Of a stretch of 64,000 bases of DNA, positions 54,090-62,977 are shown piece by piece. Where the stretch lies: assembly GCF_018604545.1 (NCBI RefSeq), contig NZ_CP075896.1, forward strand, positions 2,232,001 to 2,296,000, given 5' to 3'. The position numbers and the translations under genes are program-made. The DNA is from Streptomyces koelreuteriae. Its GTDB lineage: Bacteria; Actinomycetota; Actinomycetes; Streptomycetales; Streptomycetaceae. Within the stretch, counting starts at the first letter, position 1, and each line of letters opens with the position of its first letter. The notes below the pieces were generated by a model. It was given only the letters and a program-made list of their open reading frames with translations, made no database searches and had not been told where the DNA came from.

Positions 54090-55025
54090 GTGAACATCCT
54101 GCTCTCCCTCGCCTTCGTCCTGTGCTGGAGCTCCGGGTTCATCGGAGCCAAGCTCGGCGCGGGCAGCGCGTCCGCGCTCACGGTCCTGATGTGGCGGTTC
54201 CTGCCGCTGGCCGTCGTCCTGATCGCCGTCGCCGTCCTCACGCGCTCCGCGTGGCGGGGGCTCACCGCCCGGGACGTGACCCGGCAGGCCGTGATCGGCG
54301 TGCTGTCGCAGAGCGGCTATCTGCTGAGCGTCTACTACGCCATCCAGCTCGGCGTCTCCAGCGGCACCACGGCCCTGATCGACGGCATCCAGCCCCTCGT
54401 CGCCGGAGCCCTCGCGGGACCGCTGCTCGGGAGCCACGTCTCGGGACGGCAGTGGATCGGCCTGGGCCTCGGGCTGAGCGGCGTCGCCGTGGTCACCCTG
54501 GCCGACGCCGCCGGGACCGACGTGGTCTGGTGGGCGTACGCCGTCCCGCTGCTCGGCATGCTGTCCCTGGTCGCGGCGACGTTCCTGGAGAGCCGCTCCC
54601 GCTCGCGGGTCGCCCCTTCGGTGTCGCTGACCGTCCACTGCGTCACCAGCGCCGTCCTCTTCACCGTGCTTGCGCTGGCCGCCGGAGCCGCCGCGCCGCC
54701 GGCCGAGGGAGCCTTCTGGGTGGCGGTCGCCTGGCTCGTGGGCCTGTCCACGTTCGGCGGGTACGGGCTGTACTGGCTCATCCTGAAGCGCTCCGGCGTC
54801 ACCGAGGTCAACACCCTGATGTTCCTCATGGCCCCGGTCACGGCCGTCTGGGGCGCGCTCATGTTCGGCGAGCCGTTCGGCCTCCAGACCGCCCTCGGGC
54901 TGGCCGTCTGCCTCGCGGCCGTCGTCATCGTCCACCGCGGCGGGCACCGGGGGGACGCTGCCGTGACCGCCGCCCGGGGAGAGCGGCGGGAAAACCGGTG
55001 GACCCGGTCCTCCGAATCCGCCTAA
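54090..55025 (+). CDS. EamA/DMT-family transporter
   Basis: 311 residues with about ten membrane segments in two EamA repeats: NILLSLAFVLCWSSGFIGAKLGAG at the start and FLMAPVTAVWGALMFGEPF near the end. Drug/metabolite transporter family, substrate unknown, likely an exporter controlled by the TetR next door. GTG 54090. Confidence 0.92.
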   Translation: MNILLSLAFVLCWSSGFIGAKLGAGSASALTVLMWRFLPLAVVLIAVAVLTRSAWRGLTARDVTRQAVIGVLSQSGYLLSVYYAIQLGVSSGTTALIDGIQPLVAGALAGPLLGSHVSGRQWIGLGLGLSGVAVVTLADAAGTDVVWWAYAVPLLGMLSLVAATFLESRSRSRVAPSVSLTVHCVTSAVLFTVLALAAGAAAPPAEGAFWVAVAWLVGLSTFGGYGLYWLILKRSGVTEVNTLMFLMAPVTAVWGALMFGEPFGLQTALGLAVCLAAVVIVHRGGHRGDAAVTAARGERRENRWTRSSESA

Positions 55026-55035
55026 CGTCCCTGTC

Positions 55036-55107
55036 GTGTCCAGCCCCGAGGCATCCAGAGTGCGGCCACCGGCTCTCCGGTGGCTGCTTGTGATGCCGGG
55101 CCGCTGA
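55036..55107 (+). promoter_or_regulatory. Candidate translational attenuator leader of the MFS exporter
   Basis: A 23-codon ORF (GTG 55036, stop 55105-55107) encodes VSSPEASRVRPPALRWLLVM and three more residues. It covers the hairpin GCCACCGG-CTCT-CCGGTGGC (55065-55084). Such leader-plus-hairpin arrangements control chloramphenicol exporters in actinobacteria. Not demonstrated here. Confidence 0.4.
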
Positions 55108-55190
55108 GGCAGGCCCCTTCTTCGCTCCGCCACCGGATCGCCGACCGACGTGTCGTGTTCGTCGTCGACTTCCGGGTGCGGAGTTTCCTC

Positions 55191-56363
55191 ATGCCGTTCG
55201 CTCTACTTCTGCTGGGCCTTGCCGTGTTCGCGCAAGGGACGTCCGAGTTCATGCTGTCCGGGCTGGTGCCGGACATCGCGCGGGATCTGGGGGTGTCCGT
55301 TCCCGCCGCGGGTGCGCTGACCTCCGCCTTCGCGGCGGGAATGGTCGTAGGGGCGCCGCTCGTGGCGGGTCTCGCGCGGCGCTGGTCGCGGCGGGGCGCG
55401 CTGTCGGCGTTCCTCGTCGTCTTTCTCGCCGTCCATGTCGTCGGTGCTCTCACCGGCAGTTTCGAGGTCCTGCTCGCCACGCGGGTGGTGGGGGCGCTCG
55501 CCAACGCGGGGTTCCTCGCCGTCGCCCTCGTAGCCGCCGCGGGAATGGTCCCGGCTGACGCGAAGGGCCGGGCCACGTCCACACTGCTGGGCGGCGTGAC
55601 ACTGGCGTGTGTGGCCGGGGTGCCCGCCGGGGCCCTGCTGGGCGGGCTGTGGGGCTGGCGTACGGCGTTCTGGGCCGTGGCGCTGCTGTCGCTGCCGGCC
55701 CTGGTGGCGGTGGCGTGGTCCGTGCCGGGCGGGACCGCCGAGGGTGCGCCGCCCGCCCTGCGCGGTGAACTGCGGTCACTGCGCAGCCCTCGGCTGGTCG
55801 TCACGCTGCTGCTGGGCGCCCTCGTGAACGGCGCGACGTTCTGCACCTTCACCTATCTCGCGCCGCTGGTCACCGAGGTGACGGGGCTGGGCAGCGGGTG
55901 GGTGCCCGGGGTGCTCGCGCTGTTCGGCGCCGGGTCGTTCGTGGGGGTGACCGCGGCGGGGCGGTTCGCCGACCGCAGCCCCGTGCCGCTCCTCGCCGGT
56001 GGGGGCGTCGCGGCCTGCGTGGGCTGGTGCCTGCTGGCCCTCGGGGCCGGGCACCCGGTCCTGGCCCTCGGGCTCGTCTTCGCCCAGGGAGCGCTTTCCT
56101 TCGGCGTCGGCTCCACGCTGATCGCCCAGGCGCTCTACGCGGCACCGGGAGCACCCACACTGGCCGGGGGTTTCGCGACGGCCGCGTTCAACGTCGGCGC
56201 CGCGCTGGGCCCTTGGGCCGGTGGCACGGCGATCGGCGCCGGGTTCGGGTACCGGTCGCCGGTGTGGGTGAGCGCGGGGCTGATCGCGCTCGCGGGCGTC
56301 GTGGCCGGGGTGGTGTGGCGTCAGCGGGCGCGGCTCGCGGACCGGGACGCGCTACGGCGCTGA
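55191..56363 (+). CDS. CmlR/Cmx-like MFS drug exporter
   Basis: 390 residues, ATG 55191 with GGAG at good distance. Twelve membrane segments, MFS motif A region GAPLVAGLARRWSRRGAL; the N-terminal LGLAVFAQGTSEFMLSGLVPDIARDL is typical of actinobacterial chloramphenicol exporters (CmlR family). Substrate by similarity only. Confidence 0.88.
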   Translation: MPFALLLLGLAVFAQGTSEFMLSGLVPDIARDLGVSVPAAGALTSAFAAGMVVGAPLVAGLARRWSRRGALSAFLVVFLAVHVVGALTGSFEVLLATRVVGALANAGFLAVALVAAAGMVPADAKGRATSTLLGGVTLACVAGVPAGALLGGLWGWRTAFWAVALLSLPALVAVAWSVPGGTAEGAPPALRGELRSLRSPRLVVTLLLGALVNGATFCTFTYLAPLVTEVTGLGSGWVPGVLALFGAGSFVGVTAAGRFADRSPVPLLAGGGVAACVGWCLLALGAGHPVLALGLVFAQGALSFGVGSTLIAQALYAAPGAPTLAGGFATAAFNVGAALGPWAGGTAIGAGFGYRSPVWVSAGLIALAGVVAGVVWRQRARLADRDALRR

Positions 56364-56431
56364 GCCCCGGGCGGGCGCGCGAGGCGGGTCGGAGCCCGCG
56401 GCGATCGCAGAACCCAACGGGACCCATCGGG

Positions 56432-56486
56432 TTCAGTGACCGCCGTGGTCAGTCGCGGCCGGTTTCAGTGACCGCCGCGGTCAGTC
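56432..56486. repeat. Direct repeat with internal dyads
   Basis: TTCAGTGACCGCCG(T/C)GGTCAGTCG occurs at 56432-56454 and 56464-56486, spacing 32 bp. Each includes GACCGCCG.GGTC, a small hairpin. Lies between the convergent MFS and membrane-protein genes. Confidence 0.6.
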
Positions 56487-56497
56487 GATGGCGTGGT

Positions 56498-57856
56498 TCA
56501 GAACCCGCCCCCGAAGTCCCCTCCACCGAAGCCTCCACCGCCGAAGTCGCCTCCGCCGAAGCCGCCCCCGAAGTCGCCGGAGTCGAAGTTGGCGCCGGAG
56601 ACGTCACCGCCCTCGTAACCGCCGAAGTCTCCGTAGCCGGAGCCGTAGTCGGCCGCGTAGGCGGGGGCGGCCATCATGCTGCCGAGCATGGTGCCGACGA
56701 GGAGGCCGGGCAGGATGCCGCCGGCGAAGTAGCCGCCGGCCCAGGGGCCGTACGCCGGGCCGGCCTCCCAGTAGGGGCGGCGGCCGTAGTCGGTGTCGAC
56801 CTCGCGGATCGCCGGGTCGCGGCCCTCGGTGAGCCGGGTCCGGTCGGCCGCGCAGACGGGGACGTCGCGTGTGGTGCCGCCCGAGGGCGTCCAGCTCATG
56901 TCGGCGACCGAGGGGCCGTGGCGCGGGTCGAAGAAGCAGGGCGGGCGGCGCTCGGGCAGCCGGTCGCCCTCGCGCCGGGCCGCGAGCCGGGCCAGGGAGA
57001 AGCGGCCGTCCTCCACGGTCTGGGTGACGGGCCGGACGTCCTCCGGTTTCGTCGCGGCCGCCATCAGGGACTTCGCCCGCTCGTAGGAGTCCAGGGCGCG
57101 TTCGTAGTCGGCGCGCATCGCGTCGTCGGCGGCGGGCTCCCCGGGGTGGAAGTCAAGGCGGTCGAGCTCCTCGCCGAAGGCGGTGATGTCCTCGTCGACG
57201 ACGACCCGCAGCTTCTCCAGAGCGGCCCGCTGCTCCTCCTCGTGGCGGCGGCGGTTGCGCCGGACCACGGCGTAGGTGCCCGCGCCGCCGGCCGCGACCA
57301 GGGCGCCGAACGTGATCAGACCGCCGACCGGTACGCCGGTCTCCGAGCCGTCGCTCCAGCTGCTCGGCGCCGTGCCGCCCATGCTGCGCAGGGCGTCGTC
57401 GACGAAGTCGTTGAGCTGGGCCTTGGTGTCGCCCGTGTCCTGCACGGCACTGACCAGGTTGGAGACCGCCTGGCGGCTCATCACCGCGCTGTCGGCACGG
57501 GCGTCGAACTGCTCGCCGACGCGGACGCCGTACAGGCCGGTGACGCCGGTCTCGGTGCGGAGGTTGCGGAAGAGGTCCTTTGTGGGGGTATCGGCCGGGA
57601 GGACCGCCACGAAGACGGGCTTGTCCGCGTCCTTGATCTTGTCGGCGAGGGCCTCGGCGTCCGACGCCGCGAGCTGGTCGGAGGCGGCCGGGTCGACGTA
57701 GACGGGGTTCTCGCGCAGTTCCTCGGCGACCTTCGAGAGGTCGGTGGCCGCGTGCGCGCCCGGCGCGACGGCCGTCATCACCACCAGTACCGCCACCAGG
57801 GCGGCGACCGGCGCGATCAGCAGTCGTACGACAGTACGCACCAGTGCGGCCTTCAT
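56498..57856 (-). CDS. Secreted/membrane protein with TPM-like domain and Gly/Phe-rich tail
   Basis: 452 residues. N-terminal signal or anchor (LLIAPVAALVAVLVVMTAVAPGAHA), an alpha/beta domain (SKVAEELRENPVYVDPAASDQ ... PVFVAVLPADTPT) resembling TPM/DUF477-type extracellular domains, a TM segment (VGGLITFGALVAAGGAGTYAVV), a charged helical region, a hydrophobic patch and a C-terminal tail of GDFGGGF repeats. It is encoded divergently from the SLATT-like gene. Function unknown. Confidence 0.75.
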   Translation of the reverse strand: MKAALVRTVVRLLIAPVAALVAVLVVMTAVAPGAHAATDLSKVAEELRENPVYVDPAASDQLAASDAEALADKIKDADKPVFVAVLPADTPTKDLFRNLRTETGVTGLYGVRVGEQFDARADSAVMSRQAVSNLVSAVQDTGDTKAQLNDFVDDALRSMGGTAPSSWSDGSETGVPVGGLITFGALVAAGGAGTYAVVRRNRRRHEEEQRAALEKLRVVVDEDITAFGEELDRLDFHPGEPAADDAMRADYERALDSYERAKSLMAAATKPEDVRPVTQTVEDGRFSLARLAARREGDRLPERRPPCFFDPRHGPSVADMSWTPSGGTTRDVPVCAADRTRLTEGRDPAIREVDTDYGRRPYWEAGPAYGPWAGGYFAGGILPGLLVGTMLGSMMAAPAYAADYGSGYGDFGGYEGGDVSGANFDSGDFGGGFGGGDFGGGGFGGGDFGGGF

Positions 57857-58012
57857 ATGTTCGAAGCTACCCGAATCAGCACAGAAGGGATATCGATAGG
57901 GGCGGGGATTTCGGGACGCCGCTGCGCCTACGATGCCTTCTGGCTCACCTCCGTGGGCCGGGCCGGGTCCGGCCCACGCCACGGGTCGCAGGGGAAAGGG
58001 CGGATCAGGGGC

Positions 58013-58699
58013 ATGTTCGGAAGACGCAGGGCCGCGGACATGACGGTGTCCGCACTCGCCGAGCTGGACCGGTCGCGTTCGCGGGCCGACCTGTTGTGGG
58101 AGCTGTTCCGGCATGCCGAGGCGGAGGTGACGACGGCGATCGGCTGGTACCTGGCGCGGCGCCGGGGGCCGTCGCTGTGGTCGCGGTGGCTGCGGGCGCT
58201 GGCCGCGCTGCTGGGCATCGTCGGCACGCTGACTCCGCTGGTGCACGCGGCCACCCCTTCCGCGTTGCCGCCCGAGTGGGGCTTCGTGTTCCTGGCCGGT
58301 GGGGCGGGGTGTGTCCTGTTCGATCGGATCTTCGGGTTCTCGGCGTCCTGGACGCGCTACATCCGTACGCAGCAGGCGCTGCAGCAGATCCTCAAGAGGG
58401 CGCAGTCCGAGTGGGCGCAGACGTATCTGCGGGCCACGGACTCTCCCAGCGACAAGGAGCAGGCCGCGCTGCTCGGGGTGATCGAGCGGTTGCGGACGGA
58501 CGCGCAGCGGATCATCGAGGACGAGGGGTCGGCGTGGGTCGGTTACCTGGCCGACGGGGTGGAGGAACTGACCCGCGCCACCGTGCACGCGCCCGGGCAG
58601 CGGTCGAACGGGGCGGGGTTGTTCCGGCTGGAGCGGGGGGCGGGGCGTGAGCGCCTGGGTGAGGCCCAGGTGCCACGCGCCCGCGACTCCGCCATGTGA
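58013..58699 (+). CDS. SLATT/DUF4231-like two-TM membrane protein
   Basis: 228 residues from ATG 58013. N-terminal helix rich in acidic/basic residues, then two membrane segments (WLRALAALLGIVGTLTPLVHAA and WGFVFLAGGAGCVLFDRIFGFS), and a C-terminal amphipathic helix (WTRYIRTQQALQQILKRAQSEW). This is the SLATT layout. In other bacteria SLATT domains are predicted pore-forming effectors beside nucleotide-sensing proteins; no such partner is visible here. Confidence 0.78.
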   Translation: MFGRRRAADMTVSALAELDRSRSRADLLWELFRHAEAEVTTAIGWYLARRRGPSLWSRWLRALAALLGIVGTLTPLVHAATPSALPPEWGFVFLAGGAGCVLFDRIFGFSASWTRYIRTQQALQQILKRAQSEWAQTYLRATDSPSDKEQAALLGVIERLRTDAQRIIEDEGSAWVGYLADGVEELTRATVHAPGQRSNGAGLFRLERGAGRERLGEAQVPRARDSAM

Positions 58700-59093
58700 C
58701 CCACCTGGCCGCTTCCCGGCACCCGGCACCGGCGCTGGCGCCGGGTGGGTCCGCAACCCGGCGTAGCGGGGTGCCGCTGCGCCCACCCGTGCCGCCCCTA
58801 GCGGCACGCATGCCCGCAGCTAGGGGCGGTGACGGCCGCCGGCAGCCAGGGCGGCTCGCGGCCACCCGCGACTAGAGCGGCCACACGGCGATCGACGGCA
58901 GCTCAGCCGTTACGCGCCCGCACCCGCCGGACCACGGAAGGGGACGTGTCGGGGGGTGTCCGCCCGCAGCGGTTGGCGCGTCAACGGACAGTCAGTCGGC
59001 GTCCGACCCCATCGCGCCGTTCCGAGGACGGACCCCCCCCGGCGCGGCCCCGACCCACCACCACCGCGTAGGCGCAGGCACAGACGCGGCCCG
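58700..59093. other. Intergenic region with a strong palindrome
   Basis: 394 bp between convergent SLATT-like and cimA. Contains CCGCCCCTAGC (58792-58802) and its exact reverse complement (58819-58829) with an inner hairpin. From memory, similar palindromic elements occur in many Streptomyces intergenic regions. It may act as a terminator for both genes. Nothing else is recognised. Confidence 0.5.
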
Positions 59094-60698
59094 CTACTCC
59101 GCCGGCGTCACCCCCGCCCGCAGCAAGCCGTACGTGTACGCGTCCTCCAGGGACTGCCAGCTCGCTGCGATGACGTTCTCGGCGACGCCGACCGTGGACC
59201 ACTCGCCCGTGCCGTCGGACGTGGAGATGAGGACGCGGGTCGTGGACTGGGTGCCGTGTTTGCCTTCGAGGATGCGGACCTTGTAGTCGACGAGCTCGAG
59301 CTTGGCGAGCTGGGGGTAGATCTTCTCCAGGCCGACGCGCAGGGCACGGTCGAGGGCGTTGACCGGGCCGTTGCCCTCGGCCGTGGCGACGATGCGCTCA
59401 CCCTTGGCCCACAGCTTGACCGTGGCCTCGTTGGCGTGGGACCCGTCGGGCCGATCCTCGACGATGGCCCGCCAGGACTCGACCTCGAAGTAGCGCAGCG
59501 GCTTGCCCTGGACCTCGGTGCGCAGCAGGAGTTCGAAGCTCGCGTCGGCCGCCTCGTAGGTGTAGCCCTGGAGTTCGCGTTCCTTCACCCGCTCCACGAC
59601 CCGGCCGACCAGCTCCCGGTCGCCGCCGAGGTCGATGCCGAGTTCCTTGCCCTTGAGCTCGATGGACGCGCGTCCCGCCATGTCGGAGACCAGCATCCGC
59701 ATGGTGTTGCCGACCAGCTCGGGGTCGATGTGCTGGTACAGGTCCGGGTCGACCTTGATGGCAGAGGCGTGCAGCCCGGCCTTGTGGGCGAAGGCGGAGA
59801 GACCGACGTAGGGCTGATGCGTGGAGGGGGTGAGGTTGACGACCTCGGCGATGGCGTGCGAGATACGGGTCATCTCGCGCAGATGGCCGTCGGGCAGCAC
59901 CTTCTTGCCGTACTTCAGTTCCAGCGCCGCCACGACCGGGAAGAGGTTCGCGTTGCCCACGCGCTCGCCGTAGCCGTTGGCGGTGCACTGCACATGCGTC
60001 GCCCCGGCGTCGACGGCGGCCAGCGTGTTCGCCACCGCGCAGCCCGTGTCGTCCTGGGCGTGGATGCCGAGCCGGGCGCCCGTGTCGGCCAGGACCGTGG
60101 CGACGACCGCCTGGATCTGCGCCGGGAGCATGCCGCCGTTGGTGTCGCAGAGGATCACCACGTCCGCGCCGGCCTCCGACGCCGTACGGACGACGGCCTT
60201 GGCGTACTCCGGGTTCGCCCGGTAGCCGTCGAAGAAGTGCTCGCAGTCGACGAAGACCCGGCGGCCCTGTTCCGTCAGGAACGACACCGTGTCGCGGATC
60301 ATCTCCAGGTTCTCGTCCAGGGTGGTGCGCAGGGCGAGCTCGACATGCCGGTCGTGGGACTTCGCGACCAGCGTGATCACCTCGGCGCCCGACTCCAGCA
60401 GCGCCTTGACCTGCGGGTCCTCGGCCGCCTTGGCTCCCGCGCGCCGGGTCGCGCCGAACGCGACGAGCTGGGCGTGCCGGAAGTCGATCTCCTGCTGGGC
60501 GCGGGCGAAGAACTCGGTGTCCCGGGGATTCGCGCCCGGCCAGCCGCCCTCGATGAAGCCCACGCCGAAGTCGTCCAGGTGCCGTGCGATGGCCAGCTTG
60601 TCGGCGACGGTGAGGTTGATGCCCTCACGCTGGGCGCCGTCGCGCAGGGTGGTGTCGAAGACGTGGAACGAATCGTCGAGCTCGCTGGTTGCGGTCAT
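59094..60698 (-). CDS. cimA: Citramalate synthase
   Basis: 534 residues. Condenses acetyl-CoA and pyruvate to (R)-citramalate, opening the threonine-independent route to isoleucine. The HMGL-like domain has VFDTTLRDGAQREGINLT, VILCDTNGGMLPAQ and GIHAQDDTGCAVANTLAAVDAGATHVQCTANGYGERVGNANL. The C-terminal LeuA-type regulatory domain runs from ~residue 390. This subfamily is split from LeuA by the DDFGVGFIEGGWPG segment. ATG 60698. The leader holds an Ile-codon peptide and terminator, so attenuation by charged tRNA-Ile is likely. Confidence 0.93.
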   Translation of the reverse strand: MTATSELDDSFHVFDTTLRDGAQREGINLTVADKLAIARHLDDFGVGFIEGGWPGANPRDTEFFARAQQEIDFRHAQLVAFGATRRAGAKAAEDPQVKALLESGAEVITLVAKSHDRHVELALRTTLDENLEMIRDTVSFLTEQGRRVFVDCEHFFDGYRANPEYAKAVVRTASEAGADVVILCDTNGGMLPAQIQAVVATVLADTGARLGIHAQDDTGCAVANTLAAVDAGATHVQCTANGYGERVGNANLFPVVAALELKYGKKVLPDGHLREMTRISHAIAEVVNLTPSTHQPYVGLSAFAHKAGLHASAIKVDPDLYQHIDPELVGNTMRMLVSDMAGRASIELKGKELGIDLGGDRELVGRVVERVKERELQGYTYEAADASFELLLRTEVQGKPLRYFEVESWRAIVEDRPDGSHANEATVKLWAKGERIVATAEGNGPVNALDRALRVGLEKIYPQLAKLELVDYKVRILEGKHGTQSTTRVLISTSDGTGEWSTVGVAENVIAASWQSLEDAYTYGLLRAGVTPAE

Positions 60699-60815
60699 GG
60701 TCTCAAGGCTCCTGAGGATTGGATCTCGGTCGTACCGGAATGACCGGCTCCACCGCCCCCACATACTCCCTCGCGCTCTCGCTCCTGGCTGCGGGTGGGC
60801 CAGAAAAAGCGAAAA

Positions 60816-60837
60816 ACCCCTCGCGGGTGCGAGAGGT
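60816..60837 (-). terminator. Intrinsic terminator in the cimA leader
   Basis: On the minus strand: ACCTCTCGC, loop, GCGAGGGGT (one mismatch), then TTTTTCGCTTTTT. It lies 118 bp before the cimA start and 55 bp after the leader peptide stop. Confidence 0.75.
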
Positions 60838-60891
60838 CTGCGCGCGGGTCGAGGACGACGGTGTCCGCCCGTACCTGGTCGTACGTGGCGG

Positions 60892-60927
60892 TCACTGCGG
60901 ACCGGCGCGCCTGCTGCCAATAATCAT
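60892..60927 (-). CDS. Candidate cimA leader peptide
   Basis: ATG 60927: MIIGSRRAGPQ then TGA. The two Ile are coded by ATT-ATT, a very rare codon in this GC-rich genome. An in-frame GTG would lengthen it by five residues (VLSFA). It lies directly before the terminator hairpin and the cimA gene, whose pathway leads to isoleucine. Confidence 0.5.
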   Translation of the reverse strand: MIIGSRRAGPQ

Positions 60928-60938
60928 GGCGAACGAGA

Positions 60939-60969
60939 GCACGGGGGCAGTCTGGCACAGCCCCCGTGC
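60939..60969 (-). terminator. Hairpin after the PD40 propeller gene
   Basis: Arms GCACGGGGGC (60939-60948) and GCCCCCGTGC (60960-60969), loop 11 nt, 31 bp past the upstream gene stop. It lies only 11 bp before the leader ATG, so it may also be at the 5' end of the cimA leader. Confidence 0.6.
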
Positions 60970-61000
60970 CTCGCTCACGGTTGTCTCAGGATGCGGTCGG

Positions 61001-62248
61001 TCACCTGATACGGCGCACGTAGACGTGCGAGGTGTCGTACGTGTCGCCGGGCACCAGGTCGGGTGAGGAGCTGCTGAAGGCGACCGCGCGGCCGTGCCGG
61101 TCGATCACCGGGGCCGACACGCTCTGGTCGTTCGGCCCGCCCTCGGCGTCCGGGCTGGCCAGGACCGTGCGCCCGGTGCGCAGGTCACGGACGTAGGCAC
61201 GCGTCGTACGGTCCGGGTCGCCCGGGTCGGCCGAGACGAAGGCGAGGTACCGGCTGTCGGCGCTGAGCCGGGGGAACGCGGTGAAGGCGGCCGGGTCGGC
61301 GGCGTCGATCCGGCGCAGCTCGCCCGTCTTGAGGTCGCGGACGAAGACGTTGTGCCCCTTGTTGGTGTCGCCCGGGGTCAGCCGCGAGTCCAGCGAGTTG
61401 AAGACCGCGTACCGGCCGTCGGCGCTGACCTGCGGGAACTCGGTCTGCCCGTCGGACGTCAGGCCGTCCGGCGCCAGGTCGGTGTGGAACAGCTTCCCGC
61501 TCGGCACATCACGGACCCAGGCGTCGCTCCAGTCACCCGAGGAGGGGTGCGGGACGAAGAACTGGTAGCCGACACGGCTGCCGTCGGCGCTGATGGACGG
61601 GTTGGTGGCGGCGGTCTTCCGGTCGGTCGCGCCGGGCACCTGGCTGATGCGGACGGCCTCGCCGCTGGTCCGGTCAACTCTGTAGACACGTCCCCAGACG
61701 TCGTCGCCCTGGGTGAACGCGGAGCGCTCGGCGACGAAGGCGACGTAGCGGCCGTCGGCGCTGATGGCGGGCGCCCTGCCGGTGTCGTAGCCGCCGGCGA
61801 CGGTGTCCGCGATGCGCTGGAGGGTGCCGGTCTTCAGGTCCTTGACCCAGATGTGGCTGCGGCCGTCGCTCGCGCCGGTGGCGGCGAAGGCCAGATAGCG
61901 GCCGTTGCCGCTCAGGGCGACGTCGTCGACGGAGCCGTCCACACCGCCGCTCGCCGACCGGGTCGTGCCGGTGTCGAGGTCGCGTACGAAGGCGTCGTCG
62001 AGGCCGTCGGTGTCACCGGCGACGAGGTTGTCGGCGCGGGAGACGAAGGCCAGACGGCGGCCGTCGGCGCTGAGGCTCGGTCCGCCCGAGGGCGCGTCGC
62101 CGTCGCTGCCGTCCGGGGCGACGCTCGCCTTCTCGGTGCGCGGCACCGGCGCCGGCGCGGCGGTCGCGGGCAGCGCGGCGGCGGTGCCGAGCGTGACGGC
62201 CAGGGCCAGTCCGAGCGCGACGGACGTGGCCCTCCTGATGCTGGTCAT
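61001..62248 (-). CDS. Secreted TolB-like PD40 beta-propeller protein
   Basis: 415 residues from ATG 62248. Signal peptide SVALGLALAVTLGTAAALPATAA. Six or so blades of the SADGRYLAFVS-type PD40 repeat (GGPSLSADGRRLAFVS, ISADGRYVAFVAE, VSADGRYAVFNS, LSADSRYLAFVS). Exported, function unknown; propeller may bind polymers or proteins. Confidence 0.9.
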   Translation of the reverse strand: MTSIRRATSVALGLALAVTLGTAAALPATAAPAPVPRTEKASVAPDGSDGDAPSGGPSLSADGRRLAFVSRADNLVAGDTDGLDDAFVRDLDTGTTRSASGGVDGSVDDVALSGNGRYLAFAATGASDGRSHIWVKDLKTGTLQRIADTVAGGYDTGRAPAISADGRYVAFVAERSAFTQGDDVWGRVYRVDRTSGEAVRISQVPGATDRKTAATNPSISADGSRVGYQFFVPHPSSGDWSDAWVRDVPSGKLFHTDLAPDGLTSDGQTEFPQVSADGRYAVFNSLDSRLTPGDTNKGHNVFVRDLKTGELRRIDAADPAAFTAFPRLSADSRYLAFVSADPGDPDRTTRAYVRDLRTGRTVLASPDAEGGPNDQSVSAPVIDRHGRAVAFSSSSPDLVPGDTYDTSHVYVRRIR

Positions 62249-62361
62249 GTGCTGTTTTCCCCCTGTGTTCCCCCGGCCCCGCGCCGAGGGCTCCTCCAGA
62301 GCCAACATCACCACCGGACAGGGGGTCAATCCGCCGAATTGAGTACAACGCGGGCGGGCGT

Positions 62362-62961
62362 TCAGGTGTCCGCGAGGAGGCTGTCCTCAAGGAACTCCCG
62401 TACGTGCTGGAGGACTTGTGACCGGTCGGTGCCGCGCAGGCCGATCGCCACATGGATGGCGAAGCCGTCCAGCAGCGACCGCAGGCGGGCGGCGAAGCGG
62501 TCGGGGTCGACAGGGCGGAACTCGCCGCGTGAGACGCCCTCGGCGAGCAGGGCGACCAGGTCGCGGTGCCAGACGCCCTCGATGGCGGCCTGCCGGTCGC
62601 GGGCGGCCTCGTCGGCGTTCTGCGAGCGGTTCCAGACCTCCAGCCACAGGGTCCAGTGCGGGTCGCGATGGCCGTCGGGGACGTACAGGTCGACGTAGGC
62701 GTCTAGGCGTTCGCGGGCGGGGGCGGTCCGGGTCAGCAGCCGTCCGCGCTCGGCGCCCAGCCGGCCCTCGCTCCACTCCAGGGTGCGCAGCAGCAGTTCG
62801 TCCTTGGAGCCGAAGTAGTAGAGCAAGTGCCCGCTGCTCATCCCGACCTCGCGGCCGAGCGCCGCCATGGTGAGCTTCTCCAGACCGCGCTCGGCGATCA
62901 TCTCCATGGCGACGGCGAGCACGTCCTCGCGGGGCGGCGCCTGCCTGCGCCCACCGGCCAT
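62362..62961 (-). CDS. TetR-family transcriptional regulator
   Basis: 199 residues from ATG 62961 with GGGAG 7 nt upstream. Helix-turn-helix MIAERGLEKLTMAALGREVG / MSSGHLLYYFGSKDELLLRTL. C-terminal domain of the BetI-type. It follows agmatine deiminase by 16 bp on the same strand, so it likely regulates agmatine/polyamine genes. Confidence 0.92.
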   Translation of the reverse strand: MAGGRRQAPPREDVLAVAMEMIAERGLEKLTMAALGREVGMSSGHLLYYFGSKDELLLRTLEWSEGRLGAERGRLLTRTAPARERLDAYVDLYVPDGHRDPHWTLWLEVWNRSQNADEAARDRQAAIEGVWHRDLVALLAEGVSRGEFRPVDPDRFAARLRSLLDGFAIHVAIGLRGTDRSQVLQHVREFLEDSLLADT

Positions 62962-62977
62962 CTGCGGCTCCCGGGTT

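Noticed and set aside
58700..59093. Small RNA between SLATT-like and cimA
   Set aside because: Only a palindrome is visible, with no promoter; better explained as terminator or intergenic element.
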